Of a DNA stretch of 64,000 nt, positions 20,823 through 29,261 are shown piece by piece. Location: positions 248,001-312,000 of the forward strand of contig JADKJR010000036.1 in NCBI GenBank assembly GCA_016720925.1. The letters run 5' to 3'. The translations under genes were made by a program, and so were the position numbers. A model generated the notes under the pieces. That model had not been told where the DNA came from and did no database searches. It saw nothing but the letters and a program-made list of their open reading frames with translations. Positions within the stretch are counted from its first letter, which is position 1. The number at the start of each line of letters is the position of its first letter. This DNA comes from Betaproteobacteria bacterium (lineage in GTDB: Bacteria > Pseudomonadota > Gammaproteobacteria > Burkholderiales > Usitatibacteraceae).

Positions 20823-23519
20823 TTACGCGGCGACCAGCTCACGCAACACATACGGAAGAATTCCGCCGTGCAGGTAATAGTCCACCTCGATCGGCGTGTC
20901 GATACGCAGCAGCACCTTCACGTCCTGCCTGCTGCCGTCCTTCCGTCTGATGGTCAGGGTGACATCCATTTGCGGTTTGACGCCGTCTTCAACGCCGACA
21001 AGATCAAATTCTTCCGTGCCGGTGATGCCAAGTGACATAACGGTATCAGAGCCCTTGAACTGGCAGGGCAATACGCCCATCCCGACCAGGTTGGAACGGT
21101 GGATGCGCTCGAAACTTTTCGCGATCACGACTTTGACGCCGAGAAGTTGCGTGCCTTTCGCCGCCCAGTCGCGTGAAGAGCCGGTGCCATATTCCTCGCC
21201 GCCAAATACGATGGTGGGCGTGCCCGATGCCATGTATTTCATGGCGGCGTCGTAAATCGGAATTTGTTCGCCGGTGGGTTGATAGATCGTCAGGCCGCCT
21301 TCAACCCGCGAACCGTCGTTCTTCGGCGGAATCATCAGGTTCTTGATGCGCACATTCGCGAACGTGCCGCGCATCATCACATCGTGATTGCCGCGCCGCG
21401 CGCCGTAGCTGTTGAAGTCGGCTTTCATCACCTTGTTGGCGATGAGATATTTGCCGGCGGGCGACGTATCCTTGATCGACCCGGCCGGTGAAATGTGATC
21501 GGTGGTGACCGAGTCGCCAAACACGCCGAGCGCCTTCGCGCCCCGGATGTCATGCGCCTTGCCAGCGCTCATGCCGAAATTGGCGAAGAAGGGTGGCTCG
21601 GCAATGTAGGTGGACGTCGGCCAGTCGTACACCTGTCCCTTGGTGCCCTTGATGTTTTGCCATAGCGGATTGTCCGCGCCCAGATTGGCGTAGCGCGTAT
21701 TGAATACCACCGGATCCATCGCGAAGCCCATGACGGCGGCGATTTCGTGGCTGGTGGGCCAGATGTCTTTCAAATAGACCGGGCCGGCGGTGCCTTGGCC
21801 AACGGGCTCGGTTTGTAGATCTTTCAACACGCTGCCCGCGATGGCATACGCCACCACCAGCGGTGGCGAGGCGAGGAAATTGGCGCGCAGGTTCGGATGG
21901 ATGCGCGCTTCGAAATTGCGGTTCCCCGACAGCACCGCGGCGCATACCAGATCGTTCTTTACAATCGCTTCATCGATCGGTTCGGCCAGCGGCCCGGCGT
22001 TTCCGATGCAGGTGGTGCAACCATAACCGGCCAGATAGAAACCGAGCTTTTCCAGATACGGCAGCAATCCCGCCTTGGTGAGGTAATCGGTCACCACGCG
22101 CGAACCGGGCGCAAGCGAGGTCTTGATATGCGGCTTCACTGTGAGTCCTTTTTCAACCGCCTTCTTCGCGAGCAGGCCGGCTGCCAACAGGACGCTGGGG
22201 TTGGACGTATTCGTACAAGACGTGATTGCCGCGATCAGTACATCGCCCGAGCCGAGATCCACGCCGTCGGTCGTCAGGAAGCGCTTGGTGAGATCTTCCG
22301 CGACCTTGGAGAAACCATTCTCAGCGGGCGGCTTTGAAAACAGCGACGCGAACTGCGATTTCATGTTGCCGAGTTCAATCCGATCCTGCGGACGCTTCGG
22401 GCCTGCGAGCGACGCCTTGATTGTGGTGAGATCCAACTCGACGGTGGTCGAGTAATCGCATTCGCCGGCCATTGGTACGCCGAACATGCCCTGCGCCTTG
22501 AAGTAGCTCTCGGTTTTATCGAGTTCGTCCGCAGTGCGGCCCGACGCACGGAAGTACTCCATCGTGGCTTCATCGACCGGGAAGAAGCCCATGGTCGCAC
22601 CGTATTCCGGCGCCATGTTGGCGATGGTGGCGCGATCCGGTACGCTCAGCGCGCGCGCGCCTTCACCGAAGAACTCCACGAACTTGCCGACAACTTTTGC
22701 CTTGCGCAACATCTCTGTCACGGTCAAAACGAGATCGGTTGCCGTGGTGCCTTCGGGCATCCGGCCTTTGAGATTTACGCCGACGACATCCGGCGTGAGG
22801 AAATATACCGGCTGGCCCAGCATGGCGGCTTCGGCTTCGATGCCGCCCACGCCCCAGCCCACCACGCCCAGGCCGTTGATCATGGTGGTGTGGGAATCGG
22901 TACCGACGAGACTGTCAGGATAGAGAACGCCATTACGGTCAAACACGCCGCGCGCCAGATATTCGAGATTGACCTGATGCACGATGCCGATACCAGGTGG
23001 GACGACTTTGAAGGTGTCAAACGCCTGCATGCCCCATTTCATGAATTGGTAGCGTTCCTGGTTGCGCTGGAATTCAAGCTTCATATTGATGTCCAGCGAA
23101 TCCGGCGAGCCATAGCTGTCGATCTGCACCGAGTGATCGACCACAAGATCCACCGGCACCAGCGGCTCGATCACCTTGGGATTCTTCCCCATCTTGTTGG
23201 CGACTCCGCGCATTGCCGCCAGGTCAGCAAGCAACGGCACGCCGGTGAAATCCTGCAACACAATTCGTGCCACGACAAAGGGGATTTCATCGGTGCGCGC
23301 CGCATTCGGCTGCCAGCTGGCGAGCTGCTTGATGTGTTCCTCGGAGACCTTTTTCCCGTCGCAATTGCGCAGCACGCTTTCCAGCACGATGCGAATCGAT
23401 ACCGGCAGGCGTTTCACATTGGGAAACGTCTCCGCGAGTTTCGGCAGCGAATAGTAGTTTGCGGTCTTGCCGGATTTCAGCGTCAGCGTTTGGTGCGTGT
23501 TGTGCAGGTTGTGCGGCAT
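20823..23519 (-). CDS. acnA: Aconitate hydratase A
   Basis: An 898-residue [4Fe-4S] aconitase that interconverts citrate and isocitrate. The AcnA/IRP-type features are present: QDFTGVPLLADLAAMR near the N-terminus, VGTDSHTTMINGLGV, the cluster cysteines in AITSCTNTSNPSVL and YGCTTCIGNAGPL, and the C-terminal swivel domain with FGGEEYGTGSSRDWAAKG. The start at 23519 (MPHNLHNTHQ) is preferred over an upstream frame extension because AAAGGA lies 7-8 nt upstream and the length matches the family. It follows the CoA-ester-lyase genes on the same strand after a 378-bp gap, so it probably has its own promoter. Confidence 0.97.
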   Translation of the reverse strand: MPHNLHNTHQTLTLKSGKTANYYSLPKLAETFPNVKRLPVSIRIVLESVLRNCDGKKVSEEHIKQLASWQPNAARTDEIPFVVARIVLQDFTGVPLLADLAAMRGVANKMGKNPKVIEPLVPVDLVVDHSVQIDSYGSPDSLDINMKLEFQRNQERYQFMKWGMQAFDTFKVVPPGIGIVHQVNLEYLARGVFDRNGVLYPDSLVGTDSHTTMINGLGVVGWGVGGIEAEAAMLGQPVYFLTPDVVGVNLKGRMPEGTTATDLVLTVTEMLRKAKVVGKFVEFFGEGARALSVPDRATIANMAPEYGATMGFFPVDEATMEYFRASGRTADELDKTESYFKAQGMFGVPMAGECDYSTTVELDLTTIKASLAGPKRPQDRIELGNMKSQFASLFSKPPAENGFSKVAEDLTKRFLTTDGVDLGSGDVLIAAITSCTNTSNPSVLLAAGLLAKKAVEKGLTVKPHIKTSLAPGSRVVTDYLTKAGLLPYLEKLGFYLAGYGCTTCIGNAGPLAEPIDEAIVKNDLVCAAVLSGNRNFEARIHPNLRANFLASPPLVVAYAIAGSVLKDLQTEPVGQGTAGPVYLKDIWPTSHEIAAVMGFAMDPVVFNTRYANLGADNPLWQNIKGTKGQVYDWPTSTYIAEPPFFANFGMSAGKAHDIRGAKALGVFGDSVTTDHISPAGSIKDTSPAGKYLIANKVMKADFNSYGARRGNHDVMMRGTFANVRIKNLMIPPKNDGSRVEGGLTIYQPTGEQIPIYDAAMKYMASGTPTIVFGGEEYGTGSSRDWAAKGTQLLGVKVVIAKSFERIHRSNLVGMGVLPCQFKGSDTVMSLGITGTEEFDLVGVEDGVKPQMDVTLTIRRKDGSRQDVKVLLRIDTPIEVDYYLHGGILPYVLRELVAA

Positions 23520-23897
23520 GTTGGATCCTTTAGGGAAGGGCGCGACCAAGTGGCAAAGCGGGGTAGTCACTTGGTGGGATAGGTGATTTTAAGGCCTTTG
23601 AAATGATTGCGGTAACAACCTGCTCATGTTCAAAGTAAGCGATAACCGTTTTTGACGGCAATTGGGAAAATCCGTACTGGACAGGGTGGTATTGCCTCCC
23701 TTTCAGGCTAAGGGAAAGTGTTCCTTAGTTACCGAATAGCCGAACATCTGCCAGGCTATGCCTGCGTCACTCATTCTCGCCTCGGATAACAATATCAAAG
23801 GACAAGCAAACCAAACTCAAGTATAGAAGCGCCTTTTCAGCCACTATTGCCATGGAAGCCCCGCCAGTGCTGGCGTTTAACTTCCAGATTGGCGTGC
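23520..23897. other. Intergenic region upstream of acnA
   Basis: 378 bp between the lyase stop and acnA, probably carrying the acnA promoter on the minus strand. It contains one degenerate REP-like palindrome at 23831-23878. No gene seen. Confidence 0.5.
23831..23878. repeat. REP-like palindrome, copy 2 (degenerate)
   Basis: Right arm GCCCCGCCAGTGCTGGCGTTT matches the family well. The centre and left arm are diverged, so its orientation is uncertain. Confidence 0.6.
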
Positions 23898-24891
23898 CTA
23901 GGAGAAAAATGCCTGATTGGCCGCGTCATCGATGTCGACGCCGGTCACTTTCGCTTTCTGCAACAGTTCCCAAAAGTAGCGGTAGGTCGCGCGGTCGTGC
24001 AACTCGCCTTTGTACTGGATTGGCCCCCAGTCGGCAGCCTGCGCGGCTAGCAGGATGTTCGCGGCATCTTCGACTTCTGAGTGATCCGGCTTCATCGCGT
24101 CCACAATGGCGCTGATCTGCGCCGGGTAGATCGACCACATGCGCAGAAAGCCGAACTCGAAGCGTGCGCGCCGCGCGTCGGCCAACACGACTTCGCTGTT
24201 CTTGAGGTCCAGGCACACGTTATGCGCGGGAACGACGCCGTTGGCCAGTGCCGCAGCAACCACTTCGGTTTTGGCGCGTACCAGAAGACGATGTTCAAAT
24301 TGCCCGGGAGAACGCATCGCCGACGCGGGAATTGCGCCGTGGTGCCCGGAGACAAAATCCATCAAGCCGAAATCCAGCACCTGGATACTGGGCAGCGCGG
24401 CGATCTGGTGCACATCACGCAGCGCGCCGTGGGTCTCGACAAGTACGTGGGTCGGAATTTCGCGTCCCGCGCCAGTTTTTTTTGCCACCGACTGGATGTA
24501 GTCGATCATTTCTTTTGCTTCGGCAAAGGAGGCATTTTTCGGGATCGTGATATATGAAAGCACCTTGCCCGCGCCGCCGACCAGAATATCCACATCCTGC
24601 TTCCACAAGCCCATGCGAATAATCATGAATCCGCGCGCCAGCCATCTTGTGTTTGTTGGCCTCCGAGGTGAGGACGCGAACAATCATTTCCGCGTGGGCT
24701 TTTTCCTGGCCGGCGGGTGCGCCGTCTTCGCAATCGCAAGTGATGTCAAATACCGGCCCGAGCTTGTCCTGCAGTTCCAGTGCCTTACCAATGAGTTTTT
24801 CGCTGCCGGCGAAGTGCTCGCACGAGGGAATGACCGGGAATGGTTTTTCGCCGGCGAACAGGGCTTGTGAGGGATGGACCGCTTTGCTCAT
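23898..24891 (-). pseudogene. HpcH/HpaI-type CoA-ester lyase with a single-base frameshift
   Basis: A CitE/malyl-CoA-lyase family protein, about 330 residues if restored. The N-terminal part (from ATG 24891) runs FDITCDCEDGAPAGQEKAHAE to RIHDYSHG. The C-terminal part in another frame begins LWKQDVDILVGGAGKVLSYITIPK and includes VLVETHGALRDV (catalytic-site Glu region), LDFGLMDFVSGHHGA and MWSIYPAQISAI. The frames meet at a CCC run at 24610-24612: removing one C restores HGLWKQ. The family binds Mg2+ and cleaves C-C bonds in acyl-CoAs such as malyl- or citramalyl-CoA. It overlaps the MaoC gene downstream by 4 bp. Since both halves are well conserved, a sequencing error is at least as likely as real inactivation. 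Confidence 0.8.
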
Positions 24892-25952
24892 GAATGCTCC
24901 AGGGAGGTATTGACGATGCGTGGAACGAGTACCGTGTAATCGAGATCGAGAACGACAGTCTCGGGGAGTTGTGGATTGGTTGCGTCGATTTCCGCTGGCG
25001 CCGCGTTCTTAATACCTAGCAATCGAACGCGCATCGCACCAAGATCCGGCCGCAGCGGAATTTTTTCGACGATGACAGACTTGGCGTACAAGGTGTCGCC
25101 GGCAAACGATGGGTTGGTGTGGCTTCCACCGTTGATGGCGGCAATCGAAATCACATTTTCCAGGCCATCGTAGGACAGCGCGCGGCAGATCGAAATGATG
25201 TGACCGCCGTAAACCAGTCGACGTCCAAACCGGCTGTCCTTCATGTGGTGCAGGTCAAAGTGTACGCGCGCGGTATTCTGGTAGAGCTTTGTGGCGAGGG
25301 TGTGATCGCTCTCATCCAGCGTCATGCCGGCGGGATGATTGATGACTTCATTGATCCGGTAGTCGTCCCAGAATCGGGTCGAACCGGTCACGGCTGACGT
25401 GAGGCCATCCGGCTGTAAAAAGGCAGGAACGGAAATCGACTCGGTGGCGGCCGACTTGTGCAACATCGGCAATACGGTATCGGGAACCGCAGTAATGTCG
25501 GCTGATTTCTTTAATACCATCACCCAGCGCACCCAAGTGAGAACCATGGCGTCGTGCTGGTTGAACGCCGACGAGCGCACGTACACTACGCCGGACTTGC
25601 CGTTGGAATTCTGTTTGAGACCGATGACTTCCGATTCGCAACGAAGCGTGTCCCCAGCGTAGACGGGTGCGACAAACCGGGTCTCCGCATACCCCAAGTT
25701 GGCGACGGCATTCCAGGAGATGTCGGGAACCGTTTTGCCAAAGGCGATGTGAAACACCAGCAGGTCGTCGATCGGAGCGGAAGTGTGTCCCAGCGCCCCG
25801 GCGACGGTTACCGCGCAATGCGGTGCATGGCGCGCACCTGTGAGCGCAATGTAGAGGGCGACGTCGCCGGCGGTGATGGTGCGCGGCGTGGCGTGGACAA
25901 AAGTCTGCCCGACGCGATAGTCTTCGAAAAAATAGCCAGTAAGGGGGCGCAT
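24888..25952 (-). CDS. MaoC-family dehydratase, mesaconyl-CoA hydratase-like
   Basis: A 354-residue double-hotdog protein. The first MaoC-like half starts GYFFEDYRVGQTFVHATPRTI and the second carries NTARVHFDLHHMKDSRFGRRLVYGGHIISI, the hydratase-2-like active-site region. Length and the DYRVGQ.F.H...RT start match mesaconyl-CoA hydratases, which add water to mesaconyl-CoA to give methylmalyl- or citramalyl-CoA. Both flanking genes are CoA-ester lyases that could cleave such products, which supports the assignment by context. The stop overlaps the next gene by 4 bp (ATGA), so the genes are translationally coupled. Which CoA regioisomer is used cannot be seen. Confidence 0.75.
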   Translation of the reverse strand: MRPLTGYFFEDYRVGQTFVHATPRTITAGDVALYIALTGARHAPHCAVTVAGALGHTSAPIDDLLVFHIAFGKTVPDISWNAVANLGYAETRFVAPVYAGDTLRCESEVIGLKQNSNGKSGVVYVRSSAFNQHDAMVLTWVRWVMVLKKSADITAVPDTVLPMLHKSAATESISVPAFLQPDGLTSAVTGSTRFWDDYRINEVINHPAGMTLDESDHTLATKLYQNTARVHFDLHHMKDSRFGRRLVYGGHIISICRALSYDGLENVISIAAINGGSHTNPSFAGDTLYAKSVIVEKIPLRPDLGAMRVRLLGIKNAAPAEIDATNPQLPETVVLDLDYTVLVPRIVNTSLEHS

Positions 25953-25963
25953 GTTGGTTTGGG

Positions 25964-26866
25964 TCAGGCGGCCTCGAGTTCCCTGATCATCTCGACCAGG
26001 GCCAATAGCCGTTTGGATGCATTCACATGATGTCCCTCTATCAGGCGACCGTTAAGCATGATGGTGCCGCGGCCTTCGCGATGTGCTTGTCCCAAGGCGT
26101 CGATCACCTCATTGGCGAGCGCGATTTCAGAGGGTTTGGGCGTGAATGCGTCATTGGCGTAAGGCAGTTGATTGGGATGCACCAGTGATTTGCCATCGAA
26201 GCCTAGATCGCGTGACAAACGGCACGCGAGCTCGAAAGAGTGCATGTCCTTGATATCCACACTGATGCCGTCGACCATGGCGCGCTTGTAGGCTCGCGCC
26301 ACCAGCAGCACATGCGACAGGGAGTAATGCAGCGCCAGCCGATCCGGCGTCTTCCTGCCATGCAACTGCGTGAGAAGGTCGCTGGTTGCCATGATCATGC
26401 AGGCAATGCGATCTGACGAGGATGCGATTTCTTCGGCCCGCAGTACCGCGATCGGACTCTCTATCATGACCATGATCGGCATGTGCGAGCCGCCGGCCTT
26501 GTCGAGGACGTCAAGCGCTTCGATTACATCGGTCTTGCTTTCGACATTCGGGAACAGGATCGCGTCGGCGCCAATGTCGGCGACTGCCTTGATGTCGTCG
26601 ATTCCCCATGGCGAATCGAGGTCATTGACGCGGATCACCTTTTCGCGGCGGCCAAATCCGCCTTGCAGCAGAGCGTCGACAATCTGAGTCCGCGACTCCT
26701 CCTTGTTTTCAACCAGCACTGAGTCACCGAGGTCGAAAATCACCGAATCGACTTTCAGCGTGCGCGCCTTGTTCAGATATCGCGGCGCACAACCAGGAAC
26801 GTAAAGCATCGAACGGCGGGGGCGAAGGTAGGGTGTCATGTAGGGTTGCTCTGGAGAAATAATCAT
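25964..26866 (-). CDS. HpcH/HpaI aldolase/citrate-lyase family CoA-ester lyase
   Basis: About 300 residues of the CitE-like TIM-barrel family. Signatures are LRPRRSMLYVPGCAPRYLNKA at the start, DSVIFDLGDSV (here GDSV replaces the common EDAV), REKVIRVNDLDSPWG, and GFDGKSLVHPNQL. The Arg and acidic residues for CoA and Mg2+ binding are present. Start ATG 26866 (MIISPE) has AGGA 7 nt upstream; ATG 26839 (MTPYLRP) is an alternative. It is the first gene of the minus-strand arm, 11 bp before the MaoC gene, and divergent from gntR. Likely reaction: cleavage of a malyl-, methylmalyl- or citramalyl-CoA. Confidence 0.88.
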   Translation of the reverse strand: MIISPEQPYMTPYLRPRRSMLYVPGCAPRYLNKARTLKVDSVIFDLGDSVLVENKEESRTQIVDALLQGGFGRREKVIRVNDLDSPWGIDDIKAVADIGADAILFPNVESKTDVIEALDVLDKAGGSHMPIMVMIESPIAVLRAEEIASSSDRIACMIMATSDLLTQLHGRKTPDRLALHYSLSHVLLVARAYKRAMVDGISVDIKDMHSFELACRLSRDLGFDGKSLVHPNQLPYANDAFTPKPSEIALANEVIDALGQAHREGRGTIMLNGRLIEGHHVNASKRLLALVEMIRELEAA

Positions 26867-26955
26867 GAAGAAATCCTGGGGCGCGATCGAATCAAATTGC
26901 TGCGCTGCGACATACAATAATATTATGCTGGAAGATAAAGGCTGTCAACGGACTT

Positions 26956-26973
26956 ATATCTTATATAAGATAT
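26956..26973. promoter_or_regulatory. Perfect 18-bp palindrome, candidate GntR operator
   Basis: ATATCTTATATAAGATAT lies in the 149-bp divergent region between the lyase operon and gntR, 43 bp before the gntR start. Its size and dyad symmetry suit a dimeric GntR/HutC-type regulator. Autoregulation and control of both arms are inferred. Confidence 0.7.
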
Positions 26974-27015
26974 GTGAGTTGCTATTTCCTTGTGGTACGA
27001 TAAATAGGAGAAAAA

Positions 27016-27813
27016 ATGTCCGTGTCCGCCATGCCCGCGCTACCCACATCGTCCGCGTCACTGTCGACAACTTCAGCGCCGTCGATCTTGTCCGGTTCGC
27101 CCAGCTTCCAGCCACTCTACGAACAGATCAAGATTCTGCTGACGCGCAGTTTGATTGCCGGCGAATGGAAACCTGGCGAGGCGATTCCCTCAGAGATGGA
27201 TTTGGCCGTTCGCTATCAGGTGAGCCAGGGCACCGTGCGCAAGGCGATCGATGCGCTAGCGGCAGAGAATATCCTGTTCCGGCGGCAAGGCAAGGGCACT
27301 TTTGTGGCGACCCACACCGAGCCGAATCACCAGTACCGCTTTCTGCGGATCACCCCCGACAAGGGCGAAAAAATTCACCCCAAGACGACCTTTATCGACG
27401 TCAAGCGCTGCAAGGCGAATGGCGAGGTCGCCCGGGCACTCGATTTGAAAGTGGGCGCGCCAGTCACGGCGATTCGGCGGATCCTGGTGTTCGCGGGCAA
27501 GCCGGTCATACTTGATGAAGTGGTAGTGCCTTCGCTCATGGTTCCTGATCTCACGATCGAAAAGATCCAGCAATCGCAGGGCTCGATCTACAGCTTCTTT
27601 GAGACGGCGTATGGCCTTCGCATGATCCGTGCGGAAGAGCGGCTGCACGCGGTTGCGGCTGACGCGTTTTCAGCGCGACATCTGCTGGTGAAGACCGGCG
27701 TACCGCTGCTTTGTGTGGACCGCATCGCATATACGTATGGTGACAAACCGGTGGAGTGGCGGCGCGGACTATGTCTGACAGACGGATACTCTTATTACAA
27801 TGAGCTTGCCTGA
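27016..27813 (+). CDS. GntR-family (HutC/UTRA) transcriptional regulator
   Basis: A 265-residue regulator. After a Ser-rich N-terminal tail of about 30 residues comes the winged helix-turn-helix LYEQIKILLTRSLIAGEWKPGEAIPSEMDLAVRYQVSQGTVRKAIDAL and FRRQGKGTFVA. A UTRA effector-binding domain follows (about residues 105-255), ending PVEWRRGLCLTDGYSYY. The start has TAGGAG 8 nt upstream. It sits between the lyase/MaoC operon (divergent) and sdhCDAB and probably controls one or both in response to a TCA-linked or acyl-CoA metabolite. The ligand is unknown. Confidence 0.93.
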   Translation: MSVSAMPALPTSSASLSTTSAPSILSGSPSFQPLYEQIKILLTRSLIAGEWKPGEAIPSEMDLAVRYQVSQGTVRKAIDALAAENILFRRQGKGTFVATHTEPNHQYRFLRITPDKGEKIHPKTTFIDVKRCKANGEVARALDLKVGAPVTAIRRILVFAGKPVILDEVVVPSLMVPDLTIEKIQQSQGSIYSFFETAYGLRMIRAEERLHAVAADAFSARHLLVKTGVPLLCVDRIAYTYGDKPVEWRRGLCLTDGYSYYNELA

Positions 27814-27840
27814 GCGAGCTCTCTGTCTGATGCGATAGAC

Positions 27841-28164
27841 TTATTTGGCGAGTATTCCGGTGAGCGCGTCCGTCAACCACTGATTGAGGCTTTTGCCCTC
27901 TGTTGCCGCGGCGACCATCGCGGACGCATGAACTTCAGCGGGAAGGCGCAGCAACAGTTTTCCCGACGCGGGCTTCTCCGGTTTTTGCCCCATCCTCTCG
28001 CACTGGGCCAGGTAATGATCGACGGCAAATTCGAAATCGCCGCGCAACTCCTCGACACTGGCCCCGTGAAACGCTATTGGCACGCTCATGCCAAGCAAAC
28101 GGCCGACGAAAACCTCATCCTTTGATTCGAAATCGATGCGGGCCGTATAGCTGCGGTATTTCAT
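27841..28164 (-). CDS. Orphan HicB-family antitoxin-like protein
   Basis: About 107 residues. The N-terminal partially degraded RNase-H-like HicB fold has MKYRSYTARIDFESKDEVFVGRLLGM and VPIAFHGASVEELRGDFEFAVDHYLAQCE. A C-terminal ribbon-helix-helix follows: GKLLLRLPAEVHASAMVAAATEGKSLNQWLTDAL. This is the usual DNA-binding HicB arrangement. No hicA toxin (a ~60-residue dsRBD protein) was found within 350 bp on either side, so it may be a stand-alone regulator. The start is uncertain between 28164 and an in-frame ATG at 28176. Tandem palindromes lie just upstream. Confidence 0.85.
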   Translation of the reverse strand: MKYRSYTARIDFESKDEVFVGRLLGMSVPIAFHGASVEELRGDFEFAVDHYLAQCERMGQKPEKPASGKLLLRLPAEVHASAMVAAATEGKSLNQWLTDALTGILAK

Positions 28165-28215
28165 GATATTCAACATGTGCAGATTGGCAGTCTTTGTAGC
28201 GTTAGGCTTTTCAAA

Positions 28216-28238
28216 TGATATCAAAGTTTGATATCAAA
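28216..28238. promoter_or_regulatory. Tandem palindromes, likely HicB operator
   Basis: TGATATCA at 28216-28223 and TTTGATATCAAA at 28227-28238. Their centres are 13 bp apart, so they lie on nearly the same DNA face. They stand 52 bp upstream of the hicB-like start, where a ribbon-helix-helix autorepressor would bind. Confidence 0.65.
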
Positions 28239-28383
28239 ATAGTATTTGTGTTGGTAACCTGAATTTTTGTTGTCCTGCCGCGATTTTGGATCCGGAATTT
28301 TCCATTCAAAACAATATGTTATTTTCAACTCGAACGAGAACTTGAGCCATTGTCACGCTGATGCGCAAGTTCCACTTGTTGCT

Positions 28384-28412
28384 TTGCAGCACAATAATAT
28401 TAGGATTAAAAT
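28384..28412 (+). promoter_or_regulatory. Candidate sigma-70 promoter of the sdh operon
   Basis: TTGCAG (28384-28389), 17-bp spacer, TAAAAT (28407-28412). It is about 100 bp before the sdhC ATG. Matches to consensus are 4/6 and 5/6. Confidence 0.5.
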
Positions 28413-28512
28413 CTTGGGGCCTTCCGATATTTCCGCATTCCCGCGCGTTGAGATTGTTTCAATGCCTGCCTTACCAATTGTCTAGTCAGGGACAACAATA
28501 AGGAATCCCAAT

Positions 28513-28908
28513 ATGTCCACCGTGCCACGTACCCCCGCCGCGCGTCCAAAATATGTCGATGTCAACATGTTGCATCTGCCCATTCCCGGGTTGGTGTCGA
28601 TTTTTCATCGCGTTACCGGCGTCGTCATGTTCCTGTTCCTGATTCCGGCGGTACTGTTTGTGCTGCAGTGCACCGTCGGGTCGGAAGACGGATTCAATCG
28701 ATGGAAGTCGTTCTTTTCCGAGCCGCTTGTGAAAGTGGTTTTTCTCGGTTTTGTCTGGGCCTACATGCACCATTTTTTTGCGGGCATTCGTTACCTGCTG
28801 CTTGATGTGCATATCGGCATCGACTTGGCGCCCGCCAGGATGTCAGCCAAGATCGTGATGGCGATGGGGCTCATTGCGACCGTCCTGATCGGAGTGCGCA
28901 TATGGTAA
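28513..28908 (+). CDS. sdhC: Succinate dehydrogenase cytochrome b556 subunit
   Basis: A 131-residue membrane-anchor subunit that binds haem b and ubiquinone with SdhD. The conserved SIFHRVTGVVMFL segment (about residues 34-46) includes the quinone-site Ser/Arg, and three membrane helices follow. The haem-ligand region is WAYMHHFFAGIRYLLLDVHIG. AAGGAA lies 8 nt before the ATG. Its stop overlaps the sdhD start (ATGGTAA), the first link of the sdhCDAB operon. Confidence 0.95.
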   Translation: MSTVPRTPAARPKYVDVNMLHLPIPGLVSIFHRVTGVVMFLFLIPAVLFVLQCTVGSEDGFNRWKSFFSEPLVKVVFLGFVWAYMHHFFAGIRYLLLDVHIGIDLAPARMSAKIVMAMGLIATVLIGVRIW

Positions 28909-29258
28909 AGAAAGCGGACCGCACACCGGTTGGTGCGCATTACGGCTGGCAGGATTGGCTCGCGCAGCGCGTCACTGCCGTGATCATGTTGCTGTTCAGC
29001 ATCGTTTTTCTCGGCTTTTTCATGGTCCATGGCTCGGTTGGTTTTGCCGATTGGCGAGCGCTGTTCCACTCGCAACTTTTTCGCATACTTGCGCTAATTT
29101 TTCTGTTGTCGGTGTTCTATCACGCGTGGATCGGCATTCGGGACGTGCTGATGGACTACGTCAAACCGGCCGGTATCAGGCTGACCATTGAGGTCATGGC
29201 GCTGTTGTATCTCGCGGCCTGTTCGATCTGGTCCGTTTCCATATTGTGGGGAAGCTAA
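28902..29258 (+). CDS. sdhD: Succinate dehydrogenase hydrophobic anchor subunit
   Basis: A 118-residue, three-helix subunit. GAHYGWQDWLAQRVTAVIMLLFSIVFLGFF forms the first helix with the conserved W and R; the haem His is expected in VFYHAWIGIRDVLMDYVKPAGIR. Overlaps sdhC by 7 bp and is 3 bp from sdhA, so all are co-translated. Confidence 0.95.
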   Translation: MVKKADRTPVGAHYGWQDWLAQRVTAVIMLLFSIVFLGFFMVHGSVGFADWRALFHSQLFRILALIFLLSVFYHAWIGIRDVLMDYVKPAGIRLTIEVMALLYLAACSIWSVSILWGS

Positions 29259-29261
29259 TAA

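Larger units (their letters stand above)
28165..28512. other. Divergent control region between hicB-like gene and sdhC
   Basis: 348 bp with no gene. It holds the tandem palindromes near the hicB-like start and a promoter-like sequence for sdhC. Confidence 0.6.

Noticed and set aside
28165..28512. A hicA toxin gene next to hicB
   Set aside because: No open frame of suitable size and sequence (GSHH-type dsRBD) on either strand.
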